From: Chthoniobacterales bacterium
GTDB lineage: Bacteria > Verrucomicrobiota > Verrucomicrobiia > Chthoniobacterales > DASVRZ01
NCBI GenBank assembly: GCA_039930045.1
Contig: JBDSQB010000003.1
Location: 124,001 to 188,000 of the forward strand
Length of the DNA stretch: 64,000 nt
Direction: 5' to 3'
In this document: positions 8,110 to 16,898 of the stretch, one piece after another
Position numbering within the stretch: the first letter of the stretch is position 1
Layout: each line of letters begins with the position of its first letter
Position numbers and translations under genes: made by a program
Notes under the pieces: generated by a model
Told to the model about the DNA's origin: nothing
Databases searched by the model: none
What the model saw: the letters and a program-made list of their open reading frames with translations, nothing else

Positions 8110-9850
8110 AAATCCATTTTTCCCATCCCCCTCGGATCAGTCCCTTTTTCTGTTCCGGCTTAGTTAGATCGCGTTTCTGGGCTTTGGTTTTCCACTTCTC
8201 CGCCCTGGCTTTTTCTTTTTGTAACGAAGCCAGCGCAACCACCAAATCCTGTTCTGTTTTTTCCGAGAATTGATTCCTCACCTCTGTGTGTGGAATCAGT
8301 TTCAGCAAAGCCTCCGGGGAGGGAATGATTTCAATGGCTTCCAGCCAGCCGTCGAGCGTTTTGCGCGGTGGCAGACACATGCCTAACTGCAAAGGCGGCA
8401 ATGGTCCATTTGAACAAAGCGCCAGGCAAAAAACCGCCTCACCTGGTCCTAACGTGAAAGGCATCGAGTCATAATCCGCAGTTAAAACACCTCTGCTTGA
8501 ACCCTCTGGAGCAGCACTACTTTCCAGCCACGAACCTGCCACGTAACGCTGACCTGCCATGCACACATTTTGAAAATGATCTTTCAGTAAATCATGAAAC
8601 TCCGACCGAGTTAGCTCCCGCAAGTGATGCGGATTTTTCAGTCCGGCACGATCAGAATATTCCGACTTGTCGGGCGTGGACATTAGTAACAAACCATCCT
8701 TCGCCAGCACCCGGCGGATCTCATGGAGAAAGCTCTCGTGATCCAGTAAATGCTCAATCGTCTCAAAGCTAACCACCACGTCCACCGAGGCGTCGGGAAG
8801 AGGAATCGCAGTCGCTCTGCCTTCGAGAAAAGTCAGATTGGGACGTTCATAAAGTTCCCGGGCCCGAACCACGGTTTCCGGCGAAATATCCACCCCGGTG
8901 ACCTGCATGGCCTCCCCTGCCAGCAGCGCACTGCCATAGCCGTCGCCGCTGGCTATATCGAGCACCCGACGACCCGAGCAGAGCGGCAGGGCAGTCGAAT
9001 AGCGATGCAAATGCTCCGTACTAACCCGCAAACCCGGCGGCAGGCTTCTCACCAGCCGTTCGCCTGAAAATTCAACTGCATCCCGCTTTGTTTTTGGCAA
9101 GGTTTTTTTTATCGCGTCGTCATGATCGGCGGGATCTAACATCGTATATCCAAACAACTCGAAGTCGGCGGCAAACAGTCGGTTGATCTTCTCAATCGAA
9201 CGCGCATTCATCCGATCTACATAGCGGTATGCGGAAACATGGCCGCCAGTCTCCAGTTCCTCGACATTAGCATTTAGTTTCGGCACATCCGTCAGCTCGT
9301 TTTTGGTTAGAAAGGTTTGGAAGTCGTCCTCGAAGTTTTCCACCTTGCCGATGAAATCCACGGCTTGCCGACCGGCGATGTGCGTCCAGTAATGCGCGGG
9401 ATGCAGCAGAAAACTGGTGTTCCGTCCCAGTTCGAAAATCTGCTCCTCTGTCACGCTATTTAGCCAGCGATCAAACTGGAAGTTGGCCCTTTGCAGTTGC
9501 AGAAAATTTTCCCCTATTTGTTTCATCACCAAATCGCGAATCCACGGTTCGGGAAAAGTCATGGCGGGTTGCGCACGAATGTCTTTTTGTAACTGGCGAA
9601 ATCCCGAATAGACCCGGTCGTAGGGGTTGCGCACGAACGCCGTAATCGGATAACCCAGTGCGCTTTCCGGCAGACTGGCAAATTCCACGCGGGTAATGTG
9701 CTGGTTGGCCAGACGATTAAGGTAAGGATTAAAATAAAAAAAAGCGGCGTAGGGGCTCTCGTTGTAAGACGCCAAACGCACCGTAGCCGACTGGCTCGCT
9801 GTCTTCCATGGGAGTAAGAAAACAAATCGTTTCCGATGAGAAAGGATCAT
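8093..9850 (-). CDS. sulfotransferase-methyltransferase fusion protein
   Basis: A 585-residue fusion. Residues 1-240 resemble carbohydrate sulfotransferases (Sulfotransfer_2 type): a 5'-phosphosulfate-binding loop PWKTASQSA at 14-22, a 3'-phosphate-binding stretch FVRNPYDRVYSGF at 72-84, and an FAADFELFGY ending typical of the domain. Residues about 265-450 are a class I SAM-dependent methyltransferase with motif I VLDIASGDGYG (296-306), TGVDISPETV, and SFETIEHLLDHESFLHEI. The last 60 residues are charged and may be coiled. The APS kinase gene lies 65 bp upstream on the same strand and could supply PAPS. Likely role: sulfation and O-methylation of a surface glycan. The substrate is inferred from neighbours only. 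Confidence 0.82.
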   Translation of the reverse strand: MILSHRKRFVFLLPWKTASQSATVRLASYNESPYAAFFYFNPYLNRLANQHITRVEFASLPESALGYPITAFVRNPYDRVYSGFRQLQKDIRAQPAMTFPEPWIRDLVMKQIGENFLQLQRANFQFDRWLNSVTEEQIFELGRNTSFLLHPAHYWTHIAGRQAVDFIGKVENFEDDFQTFLTKNELTDVPKLNANVEELETGGHVSAYRYVDRMNARSIEKINRLFAADFELFGYTMLDPADHDDAIKKTLPKTKRDAVEFSGERLVRSLPPGLRVSTEHLHRYSTALPLCSGRRVLDIASGDGYGSALLAGEAMQVTGVDISPETVVRARELYERPNLTFLEGRATAIPLPDASVDVVVSFETIEHLLDHESFLHEIRRVLAKDGLLLMSTPDKSEYSDRAGLKNPHHLRELTRSEFHDLLKDHFQNVCMAGQRYVAGSWLESSAAPEGSSRGVLTADYDSMPFTLGPGEAVFCLALCSNGPLPPLQLGMCLPPRKTLDGWLEAIEIIPSPEALLKLIPHTEVRNQFSEKTEQDLVVALASLQKEKARAEKWKTKAQKRDLTKPEQKKGLIRGGWEKWISRWRL

Positions 9851-9915
9851 CGCGAAAGTCTAGTCAAACCACAGCGCATTTGGCGATGCGAAAGCCGTTT
9901 GGTGTCGTCGGTCAT

Positions 9916-10458
9916 TTATGGGAAGTATCCCGCGATAATGCGGGAAATGGATTCCTCAATCGTCTCAATGTTAGTGTGGAGGATCAGCTCACAATTCTCC
10001 GGCTCCTCATACGGGGCGTCTATCCCTGTGAACTGCTGGATCTCACCGGCACGGGCTTTTTTGTAGAGATTCTTGGGATCGCGCTCCTCGCACACACTCA
10101 GAGGAGCATTAACGTAAATCTCAATGAACCGACTGCCGCTGTCAGTAATGATCTTCCTAGCTCGCCCGCGATCGATTCGATACGGAGAGATGAGAGCGAC
10201 AATCGTAATAACGCCCGCATCCGCCATCAACGCCGCCATCTCGGACACCCTGCGAATGTTCTCTACGCGGCCCTCGGGCGAGAAGTCGAGGTCCGAACTC
10301 AATCCACACCTGATGTTGTCTCCGTCGAGCACGTAGGCATGCATCTTACGCTGGGACAATATGCGTTGCAGTGCGTGGGCCAAGGTCGATTTACCCGATG
10401 CGGACAGTCCGGTCAGCCAGATCACCGAGCCATTATTGGACCATTGTGTTTGCTGCAT
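9916..10458 (-). CDS. cysC: adenylylsulfate (APS) kinase
   Basis: Phosphorylates adenosine 5'-phosphosulfate to PAPS, the donor for sulfotransferases. The 180-residue protein has the family P-loop GLSASGKST (17-25), the LDGDNIRCGL motif, and the FIEIYVNAPLSVCEERDPK and LYKKARAGEIQQFTGIDAPYE blocks near the C-terminus, so it appears complete and active. It is not fused to or beside ATP sulfurylase subunits in this window. Its position 65 bp upstream of a sulfotransferase on the same strand argues that its PAPS goes to glycan sulfation rather than to cysteine synthesis; this is inference from context. Confidence 0.93.
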   Translation of the reverse strand: MQQTQWSNNGSVIWLTGLSASGKSTLAHALQRILSQRKMHAYVLDGDNIRCGLSSDLDFSPEGRVENIRRVSEMAALMADAGVITIVALISPYRIDRGRARKIITDSGSRFIEIYVNAPLSVCEERDPKNLYKKARAGEIQQFTGIDAPYEEPENCELILHTNIETIEESISRIIAGYFP

Positions 10459-10575
10459 TGAATTAGGATCTGTCTGTTTGAACTTGGCCCAAACTCCATC
10501 GGTGGAAAGCAGATGCCGACGCTATGGTTTATGTCAGAACGCACACGCTCCCGGACAAAAGAGTCTGCGATGTTT

Positions 10576-13500
10576 CTAGGCCAACACGGGATTGGGGGTG
10601 CCTGGGATGATGGATTTTCCTTTGGAGGCGGCGTTGCGTTCTCGGTCGTGGGTGTGGTCTTTGGCTAGCACAACGTAGATGGCAGGCACCACGAAGAGAG
10701 TAAACAATGTCCCGATGATCATGCCGCTGACTAACATGATACCGATGCTGTTGCGTGCACCAGCTCCAGGGCCGCGGGCAAGAACGAGCGGGAAGTGTCC
10801 GACGACGGTGGCGACGGAGGTCATGAGGATCGGGCGGAGACGGGTGCCGGCGGCTTCGATGGCGGCGCGGAGTTTATCCATCCCCTCCTCTTGCAGCTTG
10901 TTGGCGAATTCGACGATGAGGATGCCGTTTTTCGAGACAAGTCCGACCAGGGTGATGAGGCCGACTTTGCTGTAGATGTTGATCGTGGTGAAGCCGAGAT
11001 GCGAGAAGAGCAGCGCACCGGCGACGGCGAGCGGCACCGAGCCGAGTAAGATAATAATCGGGTCGGTGAAGTTGTTAAACTGCACGGCCAAAACCAAGAA
11101 GATGAGGATGACGGCGAGGATGAGAGTGTAAACGAAGGTGTTTGCCTCCTTGCGCAACTGGCGCGATGAACCCGCGTAGTCGATGACGTAGTTTTTCGGC
11201 AGTATCTCGGCGGCTTTGGCTTCGAGGACTTTGAGGGCCATGTCGGGCGTAATGCCGGGTGGGAGCACTCCCTGTATCTTGGCGGAGTTGAGCTGCTGGA
11301 AGCGGTTCAAGGCGCGCGGTTCGGTGGTGGTGCGGGTGGTGGCAAAGGTGGAAACCTGCACGAGCTTGCCGCCGGGGCCGCTAACGTAGAGATCTTTCAG
11401 TTGATCGGCATTCAGCCGCTCGGTGCGCTTGATCTGCGGGATAACTTTGTAACTCCGGCCTTGAATGGAAAAGCGGTTCACGTAGTTGCCACCTAACATG
11501 GTGCCGAGGTCGGCTCCGACTTGTTGTAGATTGAGCCCGAGTGAGGCGACTTTATCGCGGTCGAAAACGATTTCCGTTTGAGGCTGATCATATTTCAAAT
11601 CCGTGTCGGCAAAGATGAAGATGTGACTCTCAAACGCGGCCTGCACGAGCTTGTTGGCAAACTCCAGGAGTTCCTTGGGTTCGGCGGTCGAAGCAATGAC
11701 GAAATCGACCGGAAAATCACTACCGCCGGGAAGAGGTTCGGGTGTGGTGGCAATCAGACGAATGCCGGGAATGGTGGAACCCGCGAAGAAAGCTTCACCG
11801 GCGAGTTCCTTGGTCGTCTTGGTGCGTTCCTTGAAGGGCTTGGTAATCATGCCGGAAAAGCCGCCTGTCGGGTTCGTAATCTGGAATGTTGTGGCCGCTT
11901 CTGGAAACGAGAGAAACAGCTTGTTAGCCAGCTCCGTGTAGAGCGTCGTCTGCTCGATGGTCGAGTTAGGAGCGGCTTGCACGATGCCGAAGACCACGCC
12001 CTGATCCTCAGTGGGAGCTAGTTCTTCCAGTGAAAACATCCAGAGTGGGATGATGAGAATGGAGAACGCGATCCAGACGAAAAGCGTAACGGGCCGGTAT
12101 TTCAACGTGCCATCGAGCCAGCGCAAATAAGTGCGGCGAACGGAGTCGAACCGCTTGTTCACCCAACCAGCGAAACCTTTATGCGAATCGCCTTCGCGCA
12201 GCATGACGGAGGACATCATGGGCGACAACGTAAGCGCGACGACGCCGGAAACGACAACCGCTCCAGCCAGAGTGAAAGCGAATTCGCGGAAGAGCGTTCC
12301 GGTGAGTCCGCCCTGAATGCCGATCGGCGCATAGACAGCGGCGAGGGTGATCGTCATGGCGATGATCGGACCGAAGAGTTCGCGCGCGCTGAGGATGGCG
12401 GCGTTGAAAGGAGTCATGCCCGCCTGCAAATGGCGCTCGACGTTTTCCACAACAACGATGGCGTCATCGACGACCAAGCCGACTGCAAGCACGATGGCTA
12501 GAATAGTGAGCAAGTTGATCGTGAAACCGAAAAGAAACATTAGGAAAACCGCGCCGATGAGTGAGATCGGAATGGCGACAATCGGGATGATGACGGACCG
12601 AATCGAACCGAGGAAAAGGAAGATGACGACGATGACGATGAAGAGCGTTTCGCTGAGCGTCTTGAAGACTTCATGCAACGCGTCGTTGATGTATTCCGTG
12701 CCGTCGTAACCAATGCCGACTTTCATTCCATAAGGCAGCGCCGCCTCGATGTCGGGGAGGATTTTTCTAACATCCTTGATGACGTCGATGGAATTGGCCG
12801 TGGGCAAAACCCAGATACCCATGAAAGTCGCGGTCTGGCCGCCAAACCGCACGTCGGTGGTGTAATCTTCCGCGCCGAGAACGACTTCGGCGATGTCTTT
12901 GAGACGAACGATGGCGCCGTTTTCCTGACGAATGACGAGCTGCTCAAACTCGGCTTTGTTGTTGAGGTTGGTATTGGCGACGAGATTCACAGCGATCATC
13001 GAGCCTTTGGTCGCGCCGATGGCGGAGAGATAATTGTTCGCCTGCAAGGCTTTGCTAACCTCGACGGGTGTGATGTTCAGCGCCGCCATTTGGTCGGTCT
13101 TCAACCAGATGCGCATCGCGAAGGTGCGGGCTCCTAATATGTCGGCGCGCTGCACGCCCTTAATGGCGGCAATCTTCGGTTGAACGACGCGAGTTAGATA
13201 GTCGGTGATCTGATTTTGATCGTAGTCTTTCGAGAAGAAACTGAGATACATCGAAGCGAAACGTCCGTCGCTCGTTTCGACATTGATGATGGGGCTTTCG
13301 GCCTCGGGCGGCAGGTCGTTTCTAACCTGGTTGACCTTGCTCTGGATTTGCGTGAGCGCGGCGTTGGTGTCGAAGTTCAACTTGAGGTGAACCGTGATCG
13401 CGCTGAGTCCCTGCGAACTGGCCGACTCGATGTAATCAATGCCGTCGGCGCTGGAAATGACGCGCTCCAGTGGCGTCGTGATGAACCCGCGAACGAGGTC

Positions 13501-13668
13501 CGCATTTGCACCGATGTAAGCCGTGGAAACGGTGACGACAGCACTGTCACTGCGCGGATATTGCCGGATGTTGAGCAGCTTGATCGCCTGGAAACCGGCC
13601 AGGAGAATGATCAGGTTCAGCACGATCGCGATGACCGGGCGTTTGACGAAAAGATCGGTGAATTTCAT
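10576..13668 (-). CDS. RND efflux permease (AcrB/HAE1 type)
   Basis: Inner-membrane proton-driven multidrug exporter, about 1030 residues, the usual size for AcrB-type pumps. It begins MKFTDLFVKRPVIAIVLN and has the usual twelve membrane-segment layout; the loop between TM3 and TM4 includes VGLVVDDAIVVVENV, which holds the proton-relay aspartates. The second half repeats the fold (VGLVSKNGILIVEFAN). The ATG at 13668 is preferred over an upstream TTG at 13704 because AAGGAA lies a suitable distance before it. It follows the adaptor gene by 32 bp. No outer-membrane factor gene is present here, so a TolC-type partner must be encoded elsewhere. Confidence 0.95.
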   Translation of the reverse strand: MKFTDLFVKRPVIAIVLNLIILLAGFQAIKLLNIRQYPRSDSAVVTVSTAYIGANADLVRGFITTPLERVISSADGIDYIESASSQGLSAITVHLKLNFDTNAALTQIQSKVNQVRNDLPPEAESPIINVETSDGRFASMYLSFFSKDYDQNQITDYLTRVVQPKIAAIKGVQRADILGARTFAMRIWLKTDQMAALNITPVEVSKALQANNYLSAIGATKGSMIAVNLVANTNLNNKAEFEQLVIRQENGAIVRLKDIAEVVLGAEDYTTDVRFGGQTATFMGIWVLPTANSIDVIKDVRKILPDIEAALPYGMKVGIGYDGTEYINDALHEVFKTLSETLFIVIVVIFLFLGSIRSVIIPIVAIPISLIGAVFLMFLFGFTINLLTILAIVLAVGLVVDDAIVVVENVERHLQAGMTPFNAAILSARELFGPIIAMTITLAAVYAPIGIQGGLTGTLFREFAFTLAGAVVVSGVVALTLSPMMSSVMLREGDSHKGFAGWVNKRFDSVRRTYLRWLDGTLKYRPVTLFVWIAFSILIIPLWMFSLEELAPTEDQGVVFGIVQAAPNSTIEQTTLYTELANKLFLSFPEAATTFQITNPTGGFSGMITKPFKERTKTTKELAGEAFFAGSTIPGIRLIATTPEPLPGGSDFPVDFVIASTAEPKELLEFANKLVQAAFESHIFIFADTDLKYDQPQTEIVFDRDKVASLGLNLQQVGADLGTMLGGNYVNRFSIQGRSYKVIPQIKRTERLNADQLKDLYVSGPGGKLVQVSTFATTRTTTEPRALNRFQQLNSAKIQGVLPPGITPDMALKVLEAKAAEILPKNYVIDYAGSSRQLRKEANTFVYTLILAVILIFLVLAVQFNNFTDPIIILLGSVPLAVAGALLFSHLGFTTINIYSKVGLITLVGLVSKNGILIVEFANKLQEEGMDKLRAAIEAAGTRLRPILMTSVATVVGHFPLVLARGPGAGARNSIGIMLVSGMIIGTLFTLFVVPAIYVVLAKDHTHDRERNAASKGKSIIPGTPNPVLA

Positions 13669-13700
13669 AAGTCGCGTTCCTTTTTTGATACGACTGAAAC

Positions 13701-14822
13701 TCAAGTGTCCGAGGGAGTCGGAGCCGGGTTGTTGCTCGGGACGGTGGAATTATTCACCATCACCGCGCCGCCGGGACGCAGCTTGAAGACGCCCGAGGTG
13801 ATGACTTCGTCGCCCGTTTTCAAACCAGAAATCACGGAGACTTGATCGCCGCGGCTAATGCCGAGTTTCACCGGCTGGATGCGAACGATTTTGCCGTCTT
13901 TGCCATCCATCGTTTTGCCATTGATGGCGACATAAACCGAGTCGCCATACGGCGCATAGCTGATCGACGACGCGGGAATAGCGACGACTTTTGTGGTTTC
14001 CTGCATCTTCACATTCACCTTGGCAAACATCCCGGGAATCAGTTTTCCCTCAGGGTTTTTCAAGGTGGCCTGGACTTCGATGTTGCGCGTGGCGGCATCG
14101 ACGATGGAGTTGAGCGCGGTGATCTGACCTTGATAGGACTCTGTGTTGACGCCCTCGATCTTTACCTCGACATCGTGGCCCGGTGTGAGCGCGGAAACGT
14201 ATTGCTGCGGCAGCGAGAAATTCACGTAGATCGGGTCTAGCGCGGTGACATCGACCAGCGGAGTGCCGGGGTTGACGAACTGGCCCACGTTGACTTTGCG
14301 AATGCCCGCCGAGCCGTCGAAGGGAGCGCGAATCGTCTTGCGATTGATGAGTGCTTTCTGTTCATCGACAGCGGCCTGCGCCTGGCGAAACTCCGCGACC
14401 GCATTATCCAGATCGGACTTCGAGGCGGAGTTTTTCGAGAGCAAATCTTGGAAACGGGTCTTGTTCAGATTCGCCAGATCGGCGCGAGCCTGAGCCGAAC
14501 GCAAGGCGGCTTCCTCCTGCGTGATGTCGAGTTGCACGAGCAAGTCGCCTTGTTTCACCGGTTTGCCGGATTCAAAGCCGATCTGCGAAACGATACCGCT
14601 CAAGTCGGTGCTGACTTCCACGCCTTTGACGGGTTTTAGAGAACCCACCGCGCTCAAGACCGGCGACCATTCCTCCTCGCTGGCGATAACGGTCGTGACG
14701 GTATCGGGGGGAGGAATGAAGACCTGAGCCATCTGCCCTTTAATCTTGGCGACTTGATGATAAACCAGTGCGCCGACAAAGAGGACGAACAGGACGATGA
14801 CGATAACGAAGCGTTTGAACAT
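13701..14822 (-). CDS. RND efflux periplasmic adaptor (MFP family)
   Basis: Membrane-fusion protein linking the RND pump to an outer-membrane channel. The 373-residue product starts at the ATG at 14822 with an N-terminal membrane anchor (RFVIVIVLFVLFVGALVY). Then come the lipoyl-type half-motifs VSTDLSGIVSQIGFESG and RAPFDGSAGIRKVNVGQ, an alpha-helical hairpin of about 60 residues between them, and the beta-barrel and membrane-proximal domains. It starts 4 bp after the marR stop codon, so the regulator, adaptor and pump form one operon. No Shine-Dalgarno is visible; CTCCTAATC precedes the ATG, as at the marR start. Confidence 0.93.
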   Translation of the reverse strand: MFKRFVIVIVLFVLFVGALVYHQVAKIKGQMAQVFIPPPDTVTTVIASEEEWSPVLSAVGSLKPVKGVEVSTDLSGIVSQIGFESGKPVKQGDLLVQLDITQEEAALRSAQARADLANLNKTRFQDLLSKNSASKSDLDNAVAEFRQAQAAVDEQKALINRKTIRAPFDGSAGIRKVNVGQFVNPGTPLVDVTALDPIYVNFSLPQQYVSALTPGHDVEVKIEGVNTESYQGQITALNSIVDAATRNIEVQATLKNPEGKLIPGMFAKVNVKMQETTKVVAIPASSISYAPYGDSVYVAINGKTMDGKDGKIVRIQPVKLGISRGDQVSVISGLKTGDEVITSGVFKLRPGGAVMVNNSTVPSNNPAPTPSDT

Positions 14823-14826
14823 AAGA

Positions 14827-15342
14827 TTAGGAGTGGATTGGTTCGACAAAGGCGGATTGAATTTTCTGAAGTAAAGTGACGAAAGTTTTACGCTCGGCGG
14901 CATCCAAGGGGCTGATCATTTCCTCCACACGGGCGAAGTAGCCGGGCAAAATCGCATCAACCAGTGCCTGGCCTTCCGCAGTGAGCTCGACTTCCACGGC
15001 GCGTCGATCCGAGGCCGAGGTCGTGCGCGTGACGAGTCCATCGCGTTCCATCGTGTCGAGCAAACCCGAGATCGTGGCGCGGGTGACGCAGGATTTTTCG
15101 GCCAGTTCCGCTGGAGAAACGGACTCCTCGCACATGCGGTTGAGCAGCATGAGAATCGTGAACCGACCCTGACTCACCCCAAACTGGCTGAGATACAAAC
15201 CTTCGGCCTCGAAGACGAGGTCGCCGGTCCTGAGCAAGTTCAGGAACGCCTCCGCCGAAGACGGATTCAGCGTGGGATATTTTTCCGAAGCCGCCAGCAA
15301 ACACTCGTAGCGAGGCAGTTCTTGAAGGAGCAGATGAGGCAT
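14827..15342 (-). CDS. MarR-family transcriptional regulator
   Basis: Winged-helix regulator of the efflux operon that it heads. The 171-residue form from the ATG at 15342 contains the MarR core: VSPAELAEKSCVTRATISGLLDTM split across the helix-turn-helix, and the wing DGLVTRTTSASDRRAVEVEL, with dimerisation helices at both ends. An in-frame ATG at 15369 is possible, but it would lie inside the predicted promoter. The promoter places the transcript start only 2-3 nt before the 15342 ATG, so the message may be leaderless. A perfect palindrome overlaps the -10 element, which suggests autorepression released by a pump substrate. Confidence 0.88.
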   Translation of the reverse strand: MPHLLLQELPRYECLLAASEKYPTLNPSSAEAFLNLLRTGDLVFEAEGLYLSQFGVSQGRFTILMLLNRMCEESVSPAELAEKSCVTRATISGLLDTMERDGLVTRTTSASDRRAVEVELTAEGQALVDAILPGYFARVEEMISPLDAAERKTFVTLLQKIQSAFVEPIHS

Positions 15343-15343
15343 G

Positions 15344-15357
15344 ATTAGGAGGCTAAT
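15344..15357. promoter_or_regulatory. candidate MarR operator palindrome
   Basis: Perfect inverted repeat ATTAG, spacer GAGG, CTAAT, next to the marR start codon and overlapping the proposed -10 hexamer. Its place and symmetry fit an autoregulatory operator for the MarR dimer. No binding data; the half-sites are short. Confidence 0.5.
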
Positions 15358-15381
15358 AATCAACGACATTAACGGCGTCAA
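15353..15381 (-). promoter_or_regulatory. sigma70-like promoter of the marR-MFP-RND operon
   Basis: On the minus strand, TTGACG (15381-15376) and TATTAG (15358-15353) are separated by exactly 17 bp. Transcription would start about 2-3 nt before the ATG at 15342, giving a leaderless or nearly leaderless mRNA, which fits the absence of a Shine-Dalgarno sequence there. Confidence 0.55.
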
Positions 15382-15432
15382 GCAAAGTTCATCTTTGTTT
15401 CTACGCAGGATGTGGTTTCCAAAGTCCCGTCG

Positions 15433-15783
15433 ATGGACTTAGACTGCGGCATGATCAAAGACCAGATTGCGGCCATTCAGTCCAAACTCCAGAGCGCGGA
15501 AAACATCCCGAGCGACACCAAGGCCGAGCTGGCGCAGTTGCTGGCCGAGCTGGAGGCGGAAGTTTCCCTGCTCTCGCAAACGCACGACGAGCAGGCGCTG
15601 CGCATCGCGCGTTCCACCGATGCGACGGCCGAGGAAGTGACGCGTTCTGAGAATCAGCCAGAAGTCGTGGAAGCCGCCCTCGATGAGCTGCGAGCCTCGG
15701 TACAGGAATTTGAGACGTCGCATCCGAAGATGACCAGCATCGTGGGCCGACTGGCGACCACGCTCTCTAACATGGGAATCTAA
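15433..15783 (+). CDS. DUF4404-like small protein
   Basis: Small, acidic, mostly helical cytoplasmic protein of about 116 residues. The C-terminal half matches the feel of DUF4404 proteins, ending FETSHPKMTSIVGRLATTLSNMGI when read across two short blocks (FETSHPKMTSIV and GRLATTLSNMGI). The N-terminal half is a predicted coiled region rich in Q, E, A and L. Function unknown. The start is uncertain: ATG at 15433 or 15451, or GTG at 15412; none has a convincing ribosome binding site. It is transcribed divergently from marR and ends with an ACTCGACTC motif right after its stop. Confidence 0.65.
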   Translation: MDLDCGMIKDQIAAIQSKLQSAENIPSDTKAELAQLLAELEAEVSLLSQTHDEQALRIARSTDATAEEVTRSENQPEVVEAALDELRASVQEFETSHPKMTSIVGRLATTLSNMGI

Positions 15784-15934
15784 CTCGACTCAAAATATTC
15801 TGCGTGTCGGCAGATCGTCACTTGCAGAAGTCGGAGGCTGTTAGAAAATTATTCCGTCCAACAAACTCCTTACATCCACATCGGGCGTATTATTCGTTAT
15901 TCGCTCAATCGGATCACCTTACTCGCGCACGTTT

Positions 15935-16414
15935 ATGCCTGACTCTCTCCAGACAGTTCCAAGCACCTCCAGCCAATCCATTTTACCCGCGCCCGACTCA
16001 TCCGTTCCGCGAACCCGGATTCTCCCCGGCACCAACCGGGAACTCATTCCGCGTCGCCTGCTCGTCGTCGAGGATCATGAAAGCACGGCGACTGTCATGC
16101 AACGACTCCTCCAGCGGCACGGCCACGAGGTCTGGGTGGCATTAAATTATCATCAGGCGTTGGAAATGGTCCGCGAGCACGCCATCGAGGCGGTGATTTG
16201 CGACTTGGAATTACCCGACGGCGACGGCTGCGATCTCTTGCAGGAGTTGCAAAAACACGCGCCAATCCGTGGCATCGTGGTCAGCGGTCATGGTAGCGAG
16301 GAGGATGTGCGGCGCAGCCGAGATGCCGGATTTGCGGCGCATTTGGTGAAGCCGTTCGACATCAATCAGATCGAGCACACGCTCACGGACGTTTTTCGGA
16401 CGACCGACGCGTGA
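15935..16414 (+). CDS. single-domain response regulator
   Basis: A stand-alone receiver (CheY-like) protein of 159 residues with no output domain. After a 40-residue proline/serine-rich extension it shows the acidic pair in LLVVEDHES, the phospho-acceptor aspartate in VICDLELPDGDG, the switch serine in IVVSGHGSEED, and the lysine in HLVKPFD. It presumably relays phosphate or acts by protein contact with a histidine kinase partner that is not in this window. Interestingly its convergent neighbour is sixA, a phosphohistidine phosphatase family member, but a functional link is only a guess. Confidence 0.88.
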   Translation: MPDSLQTVPSTSSQSILPAPDSSVPRTRILPGTNRELIPRRLLVVEDHESTATVMQRLLQRHGHEVWVALNYHQALEMVREHAIEAVICDLELPDGDGCDLLQELQKHAPIRGIVVSGHGSEEDVRRSRDAGFAAHLVKPFDINQIEHTLTDVFRTTDA

Positions 16415-16430
16415 GTTACATCTGACTCAC
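16411..16430. terminator. weak hairpin between convergent genes
   Basis: Inverted repeat GTGAGT (16411-16416) and ACTCAC (16425-16430) spans the adjoining stop codons of the response regulator and sixA. There is no T-run, so intrinsic termination is doubtful. Confidence 0.25.
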
Positions 16431-16898
16431 GTTCACATAGCTCTCCAACACACCAGCGCCGGCCGCAGGCTGCAGCATGGTGATCGACATGAGTGAGGCT
16501 TTGTGGAATTCCAGCTCGAATGAGCGATCCCGCGTAAGCAAAAATGCCGCGAGCATCCCTAGATCGGGCTGGTGGCCAACCAAGAGAACATCGTTAAAAC
16601 TGCTGTATTCCTGAATGATGCTGAGCCCCGTCTGCGGGGATAATCCGCAGCCGAGACGGCGATCTTCCACGGGTGATTCCTGGTCGAGTTTTTCCGAGAC
16701 GATCCGCGCGGTCTCCGCAGCCCGCAGATAATGGCTGGTAAGAATGAGGTCGATCGGCTGCCGGGTGCGCACGAGAAATTCCCCGACTCGCGCTGCTTGT
16801 TCGCGTCCTTTCGCCGTGAGAACTCGGGCGGCATCCGAGGTTGCAAAGTCCTCCGCATCAGCGTGGCGCAGCAGATGGATTCTCACAGGCTCACCCAC
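16416..16898 (-). CDS. sixA: phosphohistidine phosphatase SixA-like
   Basis: Histidine phosphatase superfamily member of 160 residues, the size of SixA. The catalytic RHG-type motif reads LLRHADAEDF near the N-terminus, followed by LTAKGREQAARVGEFL, TSHYLRAAETARIV, and a second histidine in LLVGHQPDLGML. In other bacteria SixA removes phosphate from histidine residues of phosphotransfer proteins. Its start overlaps the 3' end of the upstream oxidoreductase gene by 16 bp on the same strand. Substrate here is unknown. Confidence 0.85.
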   Translation of the reverse strand: MGEPVRIHLLRHADAEDFATSDAARVLTAKGREQAARVGEFLVRTRQPIDLILTSHYLRAAETARIVSEKLDQESPVEDRRLGCGLSPQTGLSIIQEYSSFNDVLLVGHQPDLGMLAAFLLTRDRSFELEFHKASLMSITMLQPAAGAGVLESYVNVSQM

